A DNA stretch of 64,000 bases, from the NCBI GenBank assembly GCA_900696525.1, contig CAADGL010000021.1, positions 124,001 through 188,000 on the forward strand, given 5' to 3'. Positions 1 to 8,499 of this stretch are shown here, piece after piece. This DNA is from an uncultured Planctomycetota bacterium (GTDB taxonomy: Bacteria > Planctomycetota > Phycisphaerae > UBA1845 > Fen-1342). The position numbers were made by a program, and so were the translations under genes. Numbering within the stretch: the first letter of the stretch is position 1; every line of letters begins with the position of its first letter. The notes below the pieces were generated by a model. That model saw only the letters and a program-made list of their open reading frames with translations, searched no databases and had not been told where the DNA came from.

Positions 1-147
1 GGCCGCCCGCGCGCGGCCACCTGCGCCGTCGCTCGGCGTCCGTTGGCTCAACCGGATGAACCGCGCGTGGCGCCGGAGGCGCCGCGCCGGGGCGGCGCCT
101 TGGCGGCGCCGCATCGCGGCTGTCGCGGGGCCGGCGAGGTCCGCGGC
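1..147. other. Upstream stretch with no assignable gene
   Basis: Very GC-rich sequence before the rpmF promoter. Short open frames cross it on both strands, but their translations are arginine/alanine-rich low-complexity shadows. The gene that often precedes rpmF (a YceD/DUF177 protein) is not recognisable. One plus frame that enters from the window edge stops near base 150, so the tail of an upstream gene cannot be excluded. Confidence 0.4.
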
Positions 148-176
148 TTGACAGTGAAGTTCGCGGACCGTAAGGT
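148..176 (+). promoter_or_regulatory. Sigma70-type promoter of the rpmF-plsX-fab operon
   Basis: A perfect TTGACA (-35) at 148-153 is followed by a 17-nt spacer and TAAGGT (4/6 to TATAAT) at 171-176. It faces rpmF and predicts a start near 183 and a leader of about 120 nt. It is the only promoter-like sequence I see in front of the operon. Confidence 0.65.
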
Positions 177-303
177 TCGACGAATCGCGCGGTTGTGCGC
201 CGTGGGTATCGAGCCCCGGATTCGCCCATCAACCGGGCCGCATCGCGACCAGGGAATTCGGGCCCGGCTAATGACATCGGAGACGGCGTGACGCGGAGGA
301 CGT

Positions 304-489
304 ATGCAGCCCGTACATAAGAAAACCAAGCACCGCAAGCGAACGCGGCGGTCGCATCACGCGCTGACGCCGGCACACCTGGTTTCATGCCCCCAGTGCG
401 GCCAGGCCAAGCGGCCGCATTGCGCCTGCCAGAACTGTGGCCACGTGAACGCACACACCCGCATCAAGGTTGGCTCCGAGGAGTCATAA
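304..489 (+). CDS. rpmF: 50S ribosomal protein bL32
   Basis: A 61-residue basic protein of the normal bL32 length. The N-terminus (VHKKTKHRKRTRRSHHAL) has the clustered Lys/Arg residues that contact 23S rRNA. Cys pairs follow in CPQCG and CQNCG, giving a four-cysteine zinc-ribbon form of L32, not the cysteine-free form found as a paralogue in some bacteria. GGAGGA lies 3 nt before the ATG, a rather close spacing. The gene sits directly upstream of plsX, a classical bacterial linkage that couples ribosome and membrane lipid synthesis. Confidence 0.95.
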   Translation: MQPVHKKTKHRKRTRRSHHALTPAHLVSCPQCGQAKRPHCACQNCGHVNAHTRIKVGSEES

Positions 490-494
490 GCACC

Positions 495-1502
495 ATGCGG
501 ATCGCGCTCGACGCGATGGGCGGCGATCACGCGCCGCGCGAGATCGTCCGCGGCGCGGCGGCCGGCCTGCGGCACCTGTCCGACGGCGACCAGATGCTGC
601 TATACGGTTTGCGCGACGTGATCGAGGGCGAATGCCGCGAGCACGGCCTGACCGATCCGCGCATCCGCATCGAGCACTGCTCGCAGACGATCGGGATGGA
701 CGAGTCGCCGGTTGAGGCCCTGCGCGGCAAGCGCGACTCGACGATCGTCCGCATGGCGTCGGCCGCCGGAAAGGGCGAGCTCGACGCGATCATCTCGGCG
801 GGCAACACGGGGGCGTTCGCGGCGGCGGCGCAGTTGCGCATCAAGCCGATCGCGGGCGTGACGCGACCGGGGATCGCGGTGGTGATGCCGACGTTCCGCG
901 GTCCGGTGATCCTGTGCGACGTGGGGGCGAACACGACGCCCAAGCCGCACCACCTGCACGAGTACGCGCGGATGTGCGACATCTACGCGCGCGAGATCCT
1001 CGGCATCGCCGAGCCGCAGGTCGGGATCATCTCGATCGGCGAGGAGGAGGCGAAGGGCAACCCGCTGGTGAAGGAGGCCCATGCGCTGCTGAAGGGCGAC
1101 CCGCAGTTGCATTTCATCGGTAACGTCGAGGGGCGCGACATCTTCGCCGGCGAGGGGCAGGTCTTCATCTGCGACGGCTTCGTCGGCAACGTCACGCTCA
1201 AGCTCACCGAGGGGCTGGCCGAGGGCCTGTTCAAGACGATCGTGCGCGAGATCGGCCAGGAAGGCCCCAGCTTCGCCCAGCAGTTCGCCCCGATCGTCGA
1301 GCGCATCTGGAAGCGCCACGACTTCGCCGAGTACGGCGGCGCCCCGCTGCTGGGCATCAAGAGCGTGGTCATCATCTGCCATGGGCGCAGCGACCAGCGC
1401 GCCATCAGCAACGCCATCCGCGTCGCCGCCGAGCAGATCCGCACGAAGCTCAACAGCATCATCGAGTCCCGCATGGCCACTCTCGTCGAGCGCCCGGCAT
1501 GA
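495..1502 (+). CDS. plsX: Phosphate acyltransferase PlsX
   Basis: A 335-residue cytoplasmic enzyme that converts acyl-ACP and phosphate to acyl-phosphate, the donor for PlsY in phospholipid synthesis. The start at 495 is chosen because MRIALDAMGGDHAP is the family N-terminus; the longer ORF from 387 only overlaps rpmF. Family motifs include SAGNTGA near residue 96, DVGAN and GFVGN. It begins 5 nt after rpmF and overlaps fabH by ATGA, so translation is coupled. Length matches the family (about 330-345). Confidence 0.96.
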   Translation: MRIALDAMGGDHAPREIVRGAAAGLRHLSDGDQMLLYGLRDVIEGECREHGLTDPRIRIEHCSQTIGMDESPVEALRGKRDSTIVRMASAAGKGELDAIISAGNTGAFAAAAQLRIKPIAGVTRPGIAVVMPTFRGPVILCDVGANTTPKPHHLHEYARMCDIYAREILGIAEPQVGIISIGEEEAKGNPLVKEAHALLKGDPQLHFIGNVEGRDIFAGEGQVFICDGFVGNVTLKLTEGLAEGLFKTIVREIGQEGPSFAQQFAPIVERIWKRHDFAEYGGAPLLGIKSVVIICHGRSDQRAISNAIRVAAEQIRTKLNSIIESRMATLVERPA

Positions 1503-2491
1503 AAGTGAACTGGGGCGTCGAAGTAGCCGGGTCCGGCATTGGCGTGCCCGAAAGGGTCATGACCAACGAGGACTGGGCGCAGCGGCTCGACACGAGCGAC
1601 GAGTGGATCGTGCAGCGCACGGGCATTCGCCAGCGGCGCTGGGCCGCGGAGCACGAATCGACGCTGACCTTCGCCGAGCGCGCCAGCCGCGCCGCACTGG
1701 CCCAAGCCGGCGTCACGGCCCAGGACATCGACCTGATCGTCTGCGGCACCATCACGCCGGATCATCCGCTGCCGTCGACGTCCTGCGAGTTGCAGGCGGC
1801 GCTGGGCTGCGGGTGGGTCCCCGCGTTCGACGTCGTGGCCGCGTGCTCGGGCTTTGTGTACGCGATGATCACCGCGGCGCAGTACCTCGTGACGGGGATG
1901 TCGCGCTGCGCGCTGGTGGTCGGCGCCGACTGCCTGACGCGCGTGTGCGACATGGAGGACCGCCAGAGCGCGATCCTCTTCGGGGACGGGGCCGGCGCGG
2001 TCGTGCTGCGGCCGAGCGCCTCGCCCGAAACGGGCATCCTCGCCACGCGCATGGGCGCCGACGGCGGACGGGCGATGCTGATTTGGGTTCCGGCGGGCGG
2101 CTCGCGCGAGCCCGCGTCGCTGCGCACGGTCAACGAACGCCTGCACGTGATGCGCATGAAGGGACGCGACGTCTACAAGTTCGCCGTCTCGCAGATGCAG
2201 GCCGTCATCCTCGACACGGCCCGCGACGCCGGCGTCGACCTCCGCGACGTCAACCTGCTCGTGCCGCACCAGTCGAACCTGCGCATCATCGAGTCGGCGT
2301 GCGAGAAGCTCGGTATTCCGCCGGAGAGAGTCTTCATCAACATCGACCGCATGGGCAACACGTCGGCGGCGTCGGTGCCGATCGCGTTTCACGAGGCGCG
2401 GGCCGAGGGGCGGCTGCGCCGCGGCGACCTGGCGCTGCTGGTGGCCTTCGGCGCCGGCCTGACGTGGAGCTCCGTTCTTCTGAGGATGTGA
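1499..2491 (+). CDS. fabH: Beta-ketoacyl-ACP synthase III (KAS III)
   Basis: A 330-residue thiolase-fold enzyme that condenses acetyl-CoA (or a branched acyl-CoA primer) with malonyl-ACP to start type II fatty acid synthesis. The catalytic triad is visible: Cys116 in VVAACSGF, His257 in VPHQSN and Asn287 in DRMGNTS. The N-terminal DEWIVQRTGI motif is also typical. Its start overlaps the plsX stop by 4 nt and its stop lies 1 nt before fabD. Primer preference (acetyl or branched) cannot be read from the sequence. Confidence 0.96.
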   Translation: MKVNWGVEVAGSGIGVPERVMTNEDWAQRLDTSDEWIVQRTGIRQRRWAAEHESTLTFAERASRAALAQAGVTAQDIDLIVCGTITPDHPLPSTSCELQAALGCGWVPAFDVVAACSGFVYAMITAAQYLVTGMSRCALVVGADCLTRVCDMEDRQSAILFGDGAGAVVLRPSASPETGILATRMGADGGRAMLIWVPAGGSREPASLRTVNERLHVMRMKGRDVYKFAVSQMQAVILDTARDAGVDLRDVNLLVPHQSNLRIIESACEKLGIPPERVFINIDRMGNTSAASVPIAFHEARAEGRLRRGDLALLVAFGAGLTWSSVLLRM

Positions 2492-2492
2492 C

Positions 2493-3422
2493 ATGACGAT
2501 CGCTGCCGCCACCTTCCCCGGACAGGGCGCGCAAGTGGTCGGAATGGGCAAAGACGTCTGCGAGCGATTCGCCGTCGCCGCCGACACCTTCGCCCAGGCT
2601 GACCAAGCGCTCGGCTTTGAGCTCTCGCGCCTTTGCTTCGACGGCCCCGCCGAGCGCCTGAACGCGACCGACGTGCAGCAGCCGGCGATCTTCGTGACCA
2701 GCGTGGCGCTCTATCGCGCCGCCGTCGACGCCGGCCGTATCCGGCCCGACCAGTTCGCCGCCTGCGCCGGGCTGAGCCTCGGCGAGTACACGGCCCTGCA
2801 CGTGGCCGGCGCCCTGCCCTTTCCCGACGCCCTGCGGCTCGTCTATCGCCGCGGCGCCCTGATGCAGCAGGCCTGCGAGCGCTCGCCCGGCGGGATGGTC
2901 TCGCTGCTGGGCATGGACGAGGCCGCCGTGCTGGCCCTGTGCGAGCGCGTCGCCGAGCATGGCCGCGTCGGGCCGGCCAACTTCAACTGCCCGGGACAGA
3001 TCGTCATCTCCGGCGACGTCCGTGCCTGCGAGGCGGCCGCCGCCCTCGCCGAGCAGTTTGAAGGCAAGGCGATCGCGCTCAAGGTGGCCGGCGCCTTTCA
3101 CAGCGAGCTGATGCGGCCGGCGGCGGAGGCGCTGCGGGAGGAGCTGGCGCGGGCGGATATTCGGACGCCGCGCGTACGGGTGGTCTCGAACGTCGATGCG
3201 GAATATCATGGGGGTCCGGAGGCGATCCGCGAATCGCTGTACCGTCAGGTCTTCAACCCGGTTCGCTGGCAGGCGTGCGTGCAGCGCCTGATCGCCGACG
3301 GAGTCGAGACGTTCTGGGAGATCGGCCCGGGCCGCGTTCTGAGCGGACTGCTCCGCAAGATCGACCGCGGCCGCAGGGCGATCAACGTCGGCGGCGCGAC
3401 GGAGCTGGACGCGGCGGGCTGA
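2493..3422 (+). CDS. fabD: Malonyl-CoA:ACP transacylase
   Basis: A 309-residue enzyme that loads malonyl groups on acyl carrier protein. The FPGQGAQ motif is at residues 8-14, the nucleophile Ser95 lies in GLSLGEYTA, and the catalytic His203 in GAFHSELM. The size is normal for the family. It begins 1 nt after the fabH stop and is followed 31 nt later by fabG, so it is clearly part of the operon. Confidence 0.96.
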   Translation: MTIAAATFPGQGAQVVGMGKDVCERFAVAADTFAQADQALGFELSRLCFDGPAERLNATDVQQPAIFVTSVALYRAAVDAGRIRPDQFAACAGLSLGEYTALHVAGALPFPDALRLVYRRGALMQQACERSPGGMVSLLGMDEAAVLALCERVAEHGRVGPANFNCPGQIVISGDVRACEAAAALAEQFEGKAIALKVAGAFHSELMRPAAEALREELARADIRTPRVRVVSNVDAEYHGGPEAIRESLYRQVFNPVRWQACVQRLIADGVETFWEIGPGRVLSGLLRKIDRGRRAINVGGATELDAAG

Positions 3423-3453
3423 GCGGCGGCGACCCGGCAATGGAGACGCACGC

Positions 3454-4194
3454 ATGAGCCTCGAAGGACAGGTGGCGCTGGTGACGGGCGCGTCGCGCGG
3501 AATCGGCCGGGCCATCTGCGTGGCGCTGGCCGAGCAGGGTGCGCAGGTCTTCGCCGCGGCCCGCTCGACCGACGCCGTGCAGGCCTGGGGGCGAGCGTTG
3601 CCCGAGCTGGCGGGGCGCATCGCGCCGGTCGCGCTCGACGTGACGCAGCGTGCGGCGATCGACCGGACGATCGACGAGATCATCGAGCGCCGCGAGCGGC
3701 TGGACATCGTCGTCAACAACGCCGGCATCACGCGCGACGGCCTGCTGATGAACATGGAGGACGACCAGTTCGAGGACGTGCTGACGACGAACCTGCGCGG
3801 CGCGTTCTGGATCACGCGGGCCGCCTCGCGGCACATGGTTCGCGCCCGCCGAGGCCGCATCATCAACATCTCCAGCATCAGCGGCATCGCGGGCAACGCC
3901 GGCCAGGCCAACTACGCCGCCGCCAAGGCCGGCCTCATCGGCCTGAGCAAGTCCGTCGCCAAGGAGCTGGGGAAGCGCGGCGTGACGTGCAACGTCGTCG
4001 CGCCCGGGTTCATCGAGACCGACATGACCGACGTCCTGCCCGAGAAGCTCAAGGAGCAGGTCAGGCAGCACGTGCCGCTTCAGCGCTTCGGCCAGCCGCA
4101 CGAGGTCGCCGCCCTGGTCGCCTTTCTCGCCGGCCCGGGCGCCGCGTACATCACCGGGCAGGTCTTCGCCGTGGACGGCGGCCTGCACACCTGA
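3454..4194 (+). CDS. fabG: 3-oxoacyl-ACP reductase FabG
   Basis: A 246-residue NADPH-dependent short-chain dehydrogenase/reductase that reduces beta-ketoacyl-ACP. The Rossmann motif TGASRGIG is at 11-18, NNAG at 88-91, and the Ser141-Tyr154-Lys158 catalytic set in ISSISG and YAAAK. The operon context (fabH, fabD upstream) favours FabG over other SDR enzymes. GGAG lies 8 nt before the ATG. In many bacteria acpP comes next; here a hairpin and 500 nt of non-coding DNA follow. Confidence 0.95.
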   Translation: MSLEGQVALVTGASRGIGRAICVALAEQGAQVFAAARSTDAVQAWGRALPELAGRIAPVALDVTQRAAIDRTIDEIIERRERLDIVVNNAGITRDGLLMNMEDDQFEDVLTTNLRGAFWITRAASRHMVRARRGRIINISSISGIAGNAGQANYAAAKAGLIGLSKSVAKELGKRGVTCNVVAPGFIETDMTDVLPEKLKEQVRQHVPLQRFGQPHEVAALVAFLAGPGAAYITGQVFAVDGGLHT

Positions 4195-4697
4195 GACGCG
4201 GGTTGGGACGCGCCGGCCGGGGGGGGGGGGCGACGGCCGGCGAGCCCGCCGTTTCGAGCCTTCGGGGCAGAACTCACGGTTTTTTCGTCATTTTTCTGGT
4301 TGCGTGTTACGCGAAGCCAGCTAGCATGGCTCCGGCGGTCGTGACGGACCGGCGCGCTGGCCACATCTTCTGTTTGCAGCCATGCGCGTTTCTTGGGGAG
4401 GCCGGGGGGAGGATTCGGCTCCAGCCATAGCGCAAGTCACACACACGGGCCCGAGTCGCTGGACGCTTGATGCGTTGGCAGGCCGCGGTACGCGTCGGCC
4501 TGGCCTCGACGGCGGAGCGACGGATTGAGGACTCCGCCGATCGGGTGCGTTCCGACGCCGGGCTGCCTATCGAGCTTGCCAGCAACCTGCCAGGCGCTGC
4601 GCCAGACGACGCGAGTCGCGTTGCCGCGGCTGAACGAACGGTTCGTTCAGGCGGTGGGTCTGCGCTTCGGCGCATTCGCGTAGAGGGAGGAGTTGTC
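4195..4697. other. Intergenic gap with a G12 hairpin
   Basis: No gene is recognisable in these 503 nt. At 4211-4242 the arms CGCCGGCCG and CGGCCGGCG form a perfect 9-bp stem whose loop is mostly part of an uninterrupted run of 12 G (4219-4230). No T-run follows, so this is not a standard intrinsic terminator, though it could end or stabilise the fab transcript. A T-rich patch near 4280-4300 is the least GC-rich part. ORFs crossing the gap do not resemble proteins. Confidence 0.6.
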
Positions 4698-5483
4698 ATG
4701 CGAATCGGTGTTGGTTGGGTTGTGCTGGGCGGGCTGGCGCTGCCCTGCCTGGCAGACTGGCCCCACACCATCAAGTGGGAGCAGGGCGTCGGCGGGCTCG
4801 ACACCTATGCGGCGGCGAGCTGGATCGACCTCGACACGCCCAGTGTCGCGTTGACGGCCGACGACTATCTTTGCTCCGGGCTGCCGGAGCACGCGTACAT
4901 CACGGATCTCGAGTTCTACGGCTTCTCGTACTACGGGATCGACTACCTCGACAAGTTCCGCGTGAGCTTCTGGACGGACGTCCCGGCCACGCCGAACGAC
5001 GCCAGTCATCCCGGGAGCCTGCTCTATCAGTACGAGGTATCCCCGGCCGATCCCGGCGACCCGCTGAAGATCGGCTGGCATCGGCCGGACCCGGTCAACG
5101 AGCCCTACAAGTTCAAGATCGACCTGCCGGAGGACCAGTGGTTCTATCAGGGGCTCGACGAGAAGGTCCTGTGGGTCTCCATTCAGGGCGTGATGGTGAC
5201 CGACGGCTTCTTCGACGCGTTCTACTGGTTCTTCAGGGACCGCGCGCTCCCCACCTGGGGCGATGACGCCGCGTTCACTTCGGAGTACTTCGGCTTTCCG
5301 CCCTGGTTCAACTGGGGCTTCCCGAGCCCCGACCCCGCAACCGGACCGGACCTGTACGACGGCCCCTTCCCGCCGGGTTGGTTCAACTCGGCTGACATGG
5401 CGTTCACGCTGACGGCCGTTCCAGAGCCGGTGACTTGCGTGCTGCTCGCGCTGGGTGCCCTGGCGTTCCTGCGGCGCCGTTGA
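4698..5483 (+). CDS. PEP-CTERM sorting domain protein
   Basis: A 261-residue secreted protein of unknown function. The start at 4698 is chosen over 4467 because it follows GGGAGGAG and gives a signal peptide (MRIGVGWVVLGGLALPCLA). The C-terminus VPEPVTCVLLALGALAFLRRR is a textbook PEP-CTERM tail: PEP motif, hydrophobic helix, arginine cluster. Such tails are recognised by an exosortase for surface anchoring. The middle is acidic and aromatic-rich (many Asp, Trp, Tyr, Phe), consistent with an all-beta extracellular domain. Confidence 0.85.
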   Translation: MRIGVGWVVLGGLALPCLADWPHTIKWEQGVGGLDTYAAASWIDLDTPSVALTADDYLCSGLPEHAYITDLEFYGFSYYGIDYLDKFRVSFWTDVPATPNDASHPGSLLYQYEVSPADPGDPLKIGWHRPDPVNEPYKFKIDLPEDQWFYQGLDEKVLWVSIQGVMVTDGFFDAFYWFFRDRALPTWGDDAAFTSEYFGFPPWFNWGFPSPDPATGPDLYDGPFPPGWFNSADMAFTLTAVPEPVTCVLLALGALAFLRRR

Positions 5484-5811
5484 GCGAGCGCGTTCGGCAC
5501 CGCCACCCGAGTCGGACTGGCCTACCCGGGAGAGGCAGGCGGTTTGTCAGAGCGTAGCCACGGGCGAAGGACCTCCGCCGAACGGCCGAACTGCCCGTTG
5601 AGCAGATTCGCACGGCGCTGAGCAGTCCGGCCTCGTTCGGCGCCCGCCGGTTCGGCAGGTGGCCGCGCCTGTGGCTGCGCCTTTTCGAACCATGCCGCAC
5701 GTCGTACGGGCCGCCCGCGCCGCGCCGGCGTCCGGCGGTTCGCGACGCCCTGCCCCATCGCGCGCGTGCGTTTGCCACAGCGGCGTGATACGATCCGCCG
5801 CAGTGAACCTC
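5484..5811. other. Intergenic gap with a possible extended -10
   Basis: These 328 nt carry no recognisable gene. Just before the next gene TGATACGAT (about 5786-5794) fits an extended -10 element (TGnTACGAT), 17 nt before the ATG at 5812. No good -35 accompanies it, as is allowed for extended -10 promoters. Confidence 0.35.
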
Positions 5812-6612
5812 ATGAGCCGGCCCGACCTGCGCGAAATCCTTGAATTCAGCGTCGAGGCCGCGCAGCGCGCCGGCGACCTGACGCTGGGATACTTTCACTC
5901 CGGCGTGGCCGTCGTCGAGAAGGGCGACGGCTCGCCCGTGACCGCCGCCGACCGCGAGGCGGAGCTGCTGCTGCGCGAGCGCATCGAGCGCCGCTTCCCG
6001 GCGCATTCCATCCTCGGCGAAGAGTTCGGAGAGCGCCGCGGGGAGGAGCCAGCGCGCTGGATTCTCGACCCGATCGACGGGACGTTCAGCTTCATCCACG
6101 GCGTGCCGCTCTACAGCACGCTTGTCGGCTTCGAGTGGCAGGGCGAGATGGCCGTCGGCGTCATCCACATGCCCGCGCTGCGCGAGACCGTCTACGCGGC
6201 GCGCGGCCTTGGCTGCTGGTGGAACGGCCGCCGTGCCGGTGTCTCGTGCTGCAACGATCTGCCGCAGGCGACGCTGCTGACGGGCGGCGGCAAGCTGTTC
6301 GACACGACGGGGCGGACGGCGGCGTTCGACGCCATGCGCCGCGCGTGCCGCGTGCATCGGAGCTGGTGCGACGGCTATGGCTATGCTTTGCTGGCCACGG
6401 GCCGCGCCGACGTCGTGCTCGACCCGGTCATGAACATCTGGGACGTCGCGGCCCTGCTGCCCGTCGTCACCGAGGCCGGCGGGCGGCTGACGGACTGGCG
6501 CGGCGGGGGCGATCACACGTCGCGCGAGAGCCTGGCGAGCAACGGGAGCCTGCACCAGGCCGCGCTGGATGTGCTGGCGTCGCCCGCATCGCACACACCC
6601 CGAAGGAGTTGA
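5812..6612 (+). CDS. hisN: Inositol-monophosphatase-family phosphatase, probably histidinol-phosphatase
   Basis: A 266-residue Mg-dependent phosphatase. Metal-binding motifs of the family are visible: GEEFGE near residue 67, ILDPIDGT near 84-91 and WDVAALLPVVTEAGG near 210. The last segment resembles HisN-type histidinol-phosphatases more than inositol or CysQ phosphatases, so histidine biosynthesis is the favoured but unproven role. The start at ATG 5812 matches the family N-terminus; the ORF extends upstream only as low-complexity sequence. It ends 7 nt before the M14 peptidase, whose ribosome site lies inside its 3' end. Confidence 0.8.
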   Translation: MSRPDLREILEFSVEAAQRAGDLTLGYFHSGVAVVEKGDGSPVTAADREAELLLRERIERRFPAHSILGEEFGERRGEEPARWILDPIDGTFSFIHGVPLYSTLVGFEWQGEMAVGVIHMPALRETVYAARGLGCWWNGRRAGVSCCNDLPQATLLTGGGKLFDTTGRTAAFDAMRRACRVHRSWCDGYGYALLATGRADVVLDPVMNIWDVAALLPVVTEAGGRLTDWRGGGDHTSRESLASNGSLHQAALDVLASPASHTPRRS

Positions 6613-6619
6613 CCGGCCC

Positions 6620-8281
6620 ATGCGTATCGCTCGCTTCGACCTGATCGCGACAGCCGTGGCCGCGTTCGCCGTTGCCGCGATGCCAGCCCACGCCGGCGGC
6701 CCGCGCGACGCCGGCGGCGACCCGGCCGACGCGCGCGCCCTGCTGACCGTCGCCGAGCTGAGTGACTACAAGGCCACGGCGCGCTATGACGAACTGGTCG
6801 GGCTGCTCGATCGCCTGGCCGCGGCGTCGCCGCTCGGCCGCCGCGCCAGCATGGCCCGCTCGGTGGAGGGCCGCGAGATACCGCTGCTGATCCTGGCCGA
6901 TCCGCCGGTGCAGACGGCGCAGGACGCCGAGCGCCAGGTGGCCGAGCGCGGCAAGCTGGTGGTGCTGCTGATCGGGAACATCCATGGCGGGGAAGTGGAC
7001 GGGAAAGAGGCGCTGCCGATGCTGGCGCGGGAGCTGATCGGCGACCCGCAGCGCAGCCGGCTGCACCCGCTGCTGCGCGACCTGATCGTGGTGATGGCGC
7101 CGATCTACAACTGCGACGGGAACGAGCGTGTGTCGAAGGACAACCGGCCGGGCCAGGCCGGCCCCGAGGAAGGCATGGGCGTGCGCCACAACGCCGACGG
7201 GCTCGATCTCAACCGCGACTTCATCAAGCTCGAAGCGCCGGAGACGCGCGGGCTGGTCGAGATGTTCAACCGCTGGGATCCGGCGATCTTCATCGACACG
7301 CACACGACCAACGGCAGCTTTCACCGCTACGTGCTTACGTACGAGGGGCCGCGGGCGCTGGCCGGCGACATGCGCATCGTGCGCTTCGTCCGCGAGGAAC
7401 TGCTGCCGGAGGTGGACCGCGCCGTGCAGCGCGATTACGGCTTCGACACGTTCTTCTACGGCGACTTCAACCGCGACCACACGCGCTGGGAGAGCTACCC
7501 GGCCCAGGGGCGCTACGGAACGTCATACGTCGGCCTGCGCAACCGAATCAGCATCCTGACCGAGGGGTACTCGTACGCGCCGTACAAGGACCGCGTGCTC
7601 GCCACGCGCGACTTTGTCCGAGCCTGCCTGCAATACGCCGCGGAGAACAAGGCGCGCATCCGGAAGCTGCTCGCCGACGCCGACCAGGCGACCATCGCCG
7701 CCGGCCGCGGCCCCGGCGACGCCGTCGCCATCCGCACCACACCCGGCCGCGCGCCGGAGACAGTCGTGGCGGCGGGCTACGTCGAGGAAGTGCGCGACGG
7801 CAAGCGCGTCCCGACCGAGCCGAAGGACTACGAGGTCGAGCTCTGGTCCCATGCCCAGCCGGCCCTGACCGTCGCGCGGCCCTTCGCCTACCTCGTCCCG
7901 CCCGAACCCGCCATCGTGATCGACAAGCTCCGGCGGCACGGGATCGAGCTGACCCGGCTGCGCGAGCCGGTCGAGCTGGAAGTCGAGGCTTATCGCATCG
8001 AGCGCATTCAGACCGGCCGCGAACCTTTCCAGAAACGCAGCATGCGCACGCTGGACGCCGCCACGCGGCGCGAGCGCCGGACGCTGCCGGCCGGGACGAT
8101 CGTCGTGCCGACGGCCCAGCGGCTCGGATCGCTGGCGGTGTACCTGCTGGAGCCGCAGTGCGAAGACGGCCTGGCCACGTGGGACTTCTTCGCCGGCGCC
8201 ATCGCGCCGCAGCAGGACTTCCCGGTGCTGCGTCTGCCCGCGCCGGCGGATCTGCCGCTGGAAGCGCCGGCGGAGCGCTGA
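6620..8281 (+). CDS. Secreted M14-family zinc carboxypeptidase
   Basis: A 553-residue exported metallopeptidase. It starts with a signal peptide (MRIARFDLIATAVAAFAVAAMPAHA). The M14 zinc ligands are visible as His122/Glu125 in HGGEVDGKE and His228 in IDTHTTNG; the general base is probably Glu315 in ILTEGYSY. AAGGAG at the end of the preceding gene serves as its ribosome site. The C-terminal 200 residues form an extra domain without a recognisable family. It likely trims peptides in the periplasm or outside the cell. Confidence 0.88.
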   Translation: MRIARFDLIATAVAAFAVAAMPAHAGGPRDAGGDPADARALLTVAELSDYKATARYDELVGLLDRLAAASPLGRRASMARSVEGREIPLLILADPPVQTAQDAERQVAERGKLVVLLIGNIHGGEVDGKEALPMLARELIGDPQRSRLHPLLRDLIVVMAPIYNCDGNERVSKDNRPGQAGPEEGMGVRHNADGLDLNRDFIKLEAPETRGLVEMFNRWDPAIFIDTHTTNGSFHRYVLTYEGPRALAGDMRIVRFVREELLPEVDRAVQRDYGFDTFFYGDFNRDHTRWESYPAQGRYGTSYVGLRNRISILTEGYSYAPYKDRVLATRDFVRACLQYAAENKARIRKLLADADQATIAAGRGPGDAVAIRTTPGRAPETVVAAGYVEEVRDGKRVPTEPKDYEVELWSHAQPALTVARPFAYLVPPEPAIVIDKLRRHGIELTRLREPVELEVEAYRIERIQTGREPFQKRSMRTLDAATRRERRTLPAGTIVVPTAQRLGSLAVYLLEPQCEDGLATWDFFAGAIAPQQDFPVLRLPAPADLPLEAPAER

Positions 8282-8335
8282 CTTGTGATGGGTGGGGTGG
8301 GCGTCCCCGCCCGCCAACTCGCGGCCGCGGGCAAT

Positions 8336-8470
8336 TCGCGGGCTGGAAGCCCGCGCCACCCGGGCTGGAACCCGCGCTTCGCGCGCTGGAAGCCCGCGCC
8401 ACCCGGGCTGGAACCCGCGCTTCGCGGGCTGGAAGCCCGCGCTTCGCGGGCTGGAAGCCCGCGCCACCCT
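8336..8470. repeat. Six tandem 21-22 bp palindromic units
   Basis: Six adjacent copies of a unit of the form GCGGGCTGGAAGCCCGCGC with variable CCAC or TTCG joints. Each unit is itself an inverted repeat (GCGGGCT / AGCCCGC around GGA). It lies between the convergent M14 peptidase and beta-helix genes, where it could fold into a series of small hairpins. The short ORFs in the track here only translate this repeat. I infer a mobile or expanding intergenic repeat, not a coding sequence. Confidence 0.85.
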
Positions 8471-8499
8471 AGCCCGGTGGGACTCGCGGCGGCGGGCCG

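Noticed and set aside
43-338. ORFs 43-291 (+) and 48-338 (-) as upstream genes
   Set aside because: They overlap each other on opposite strands and the rpmF promoter, have low-complexity Arg/Ala translations and no ribosome site.
983-2587. Long minus-strand ORF of 534 codons under plsX-fabD
   Set aside because: It is antisense to clear fatty-acid genes with catalytic residues; its His/Arg/Gln-rich composition is typical of the antisense frame of GC-rich coding DNA.
8336-8470. CRISPR array
   Set aside because: Units are directly adjacent without unique spacers and no cas genes are present.
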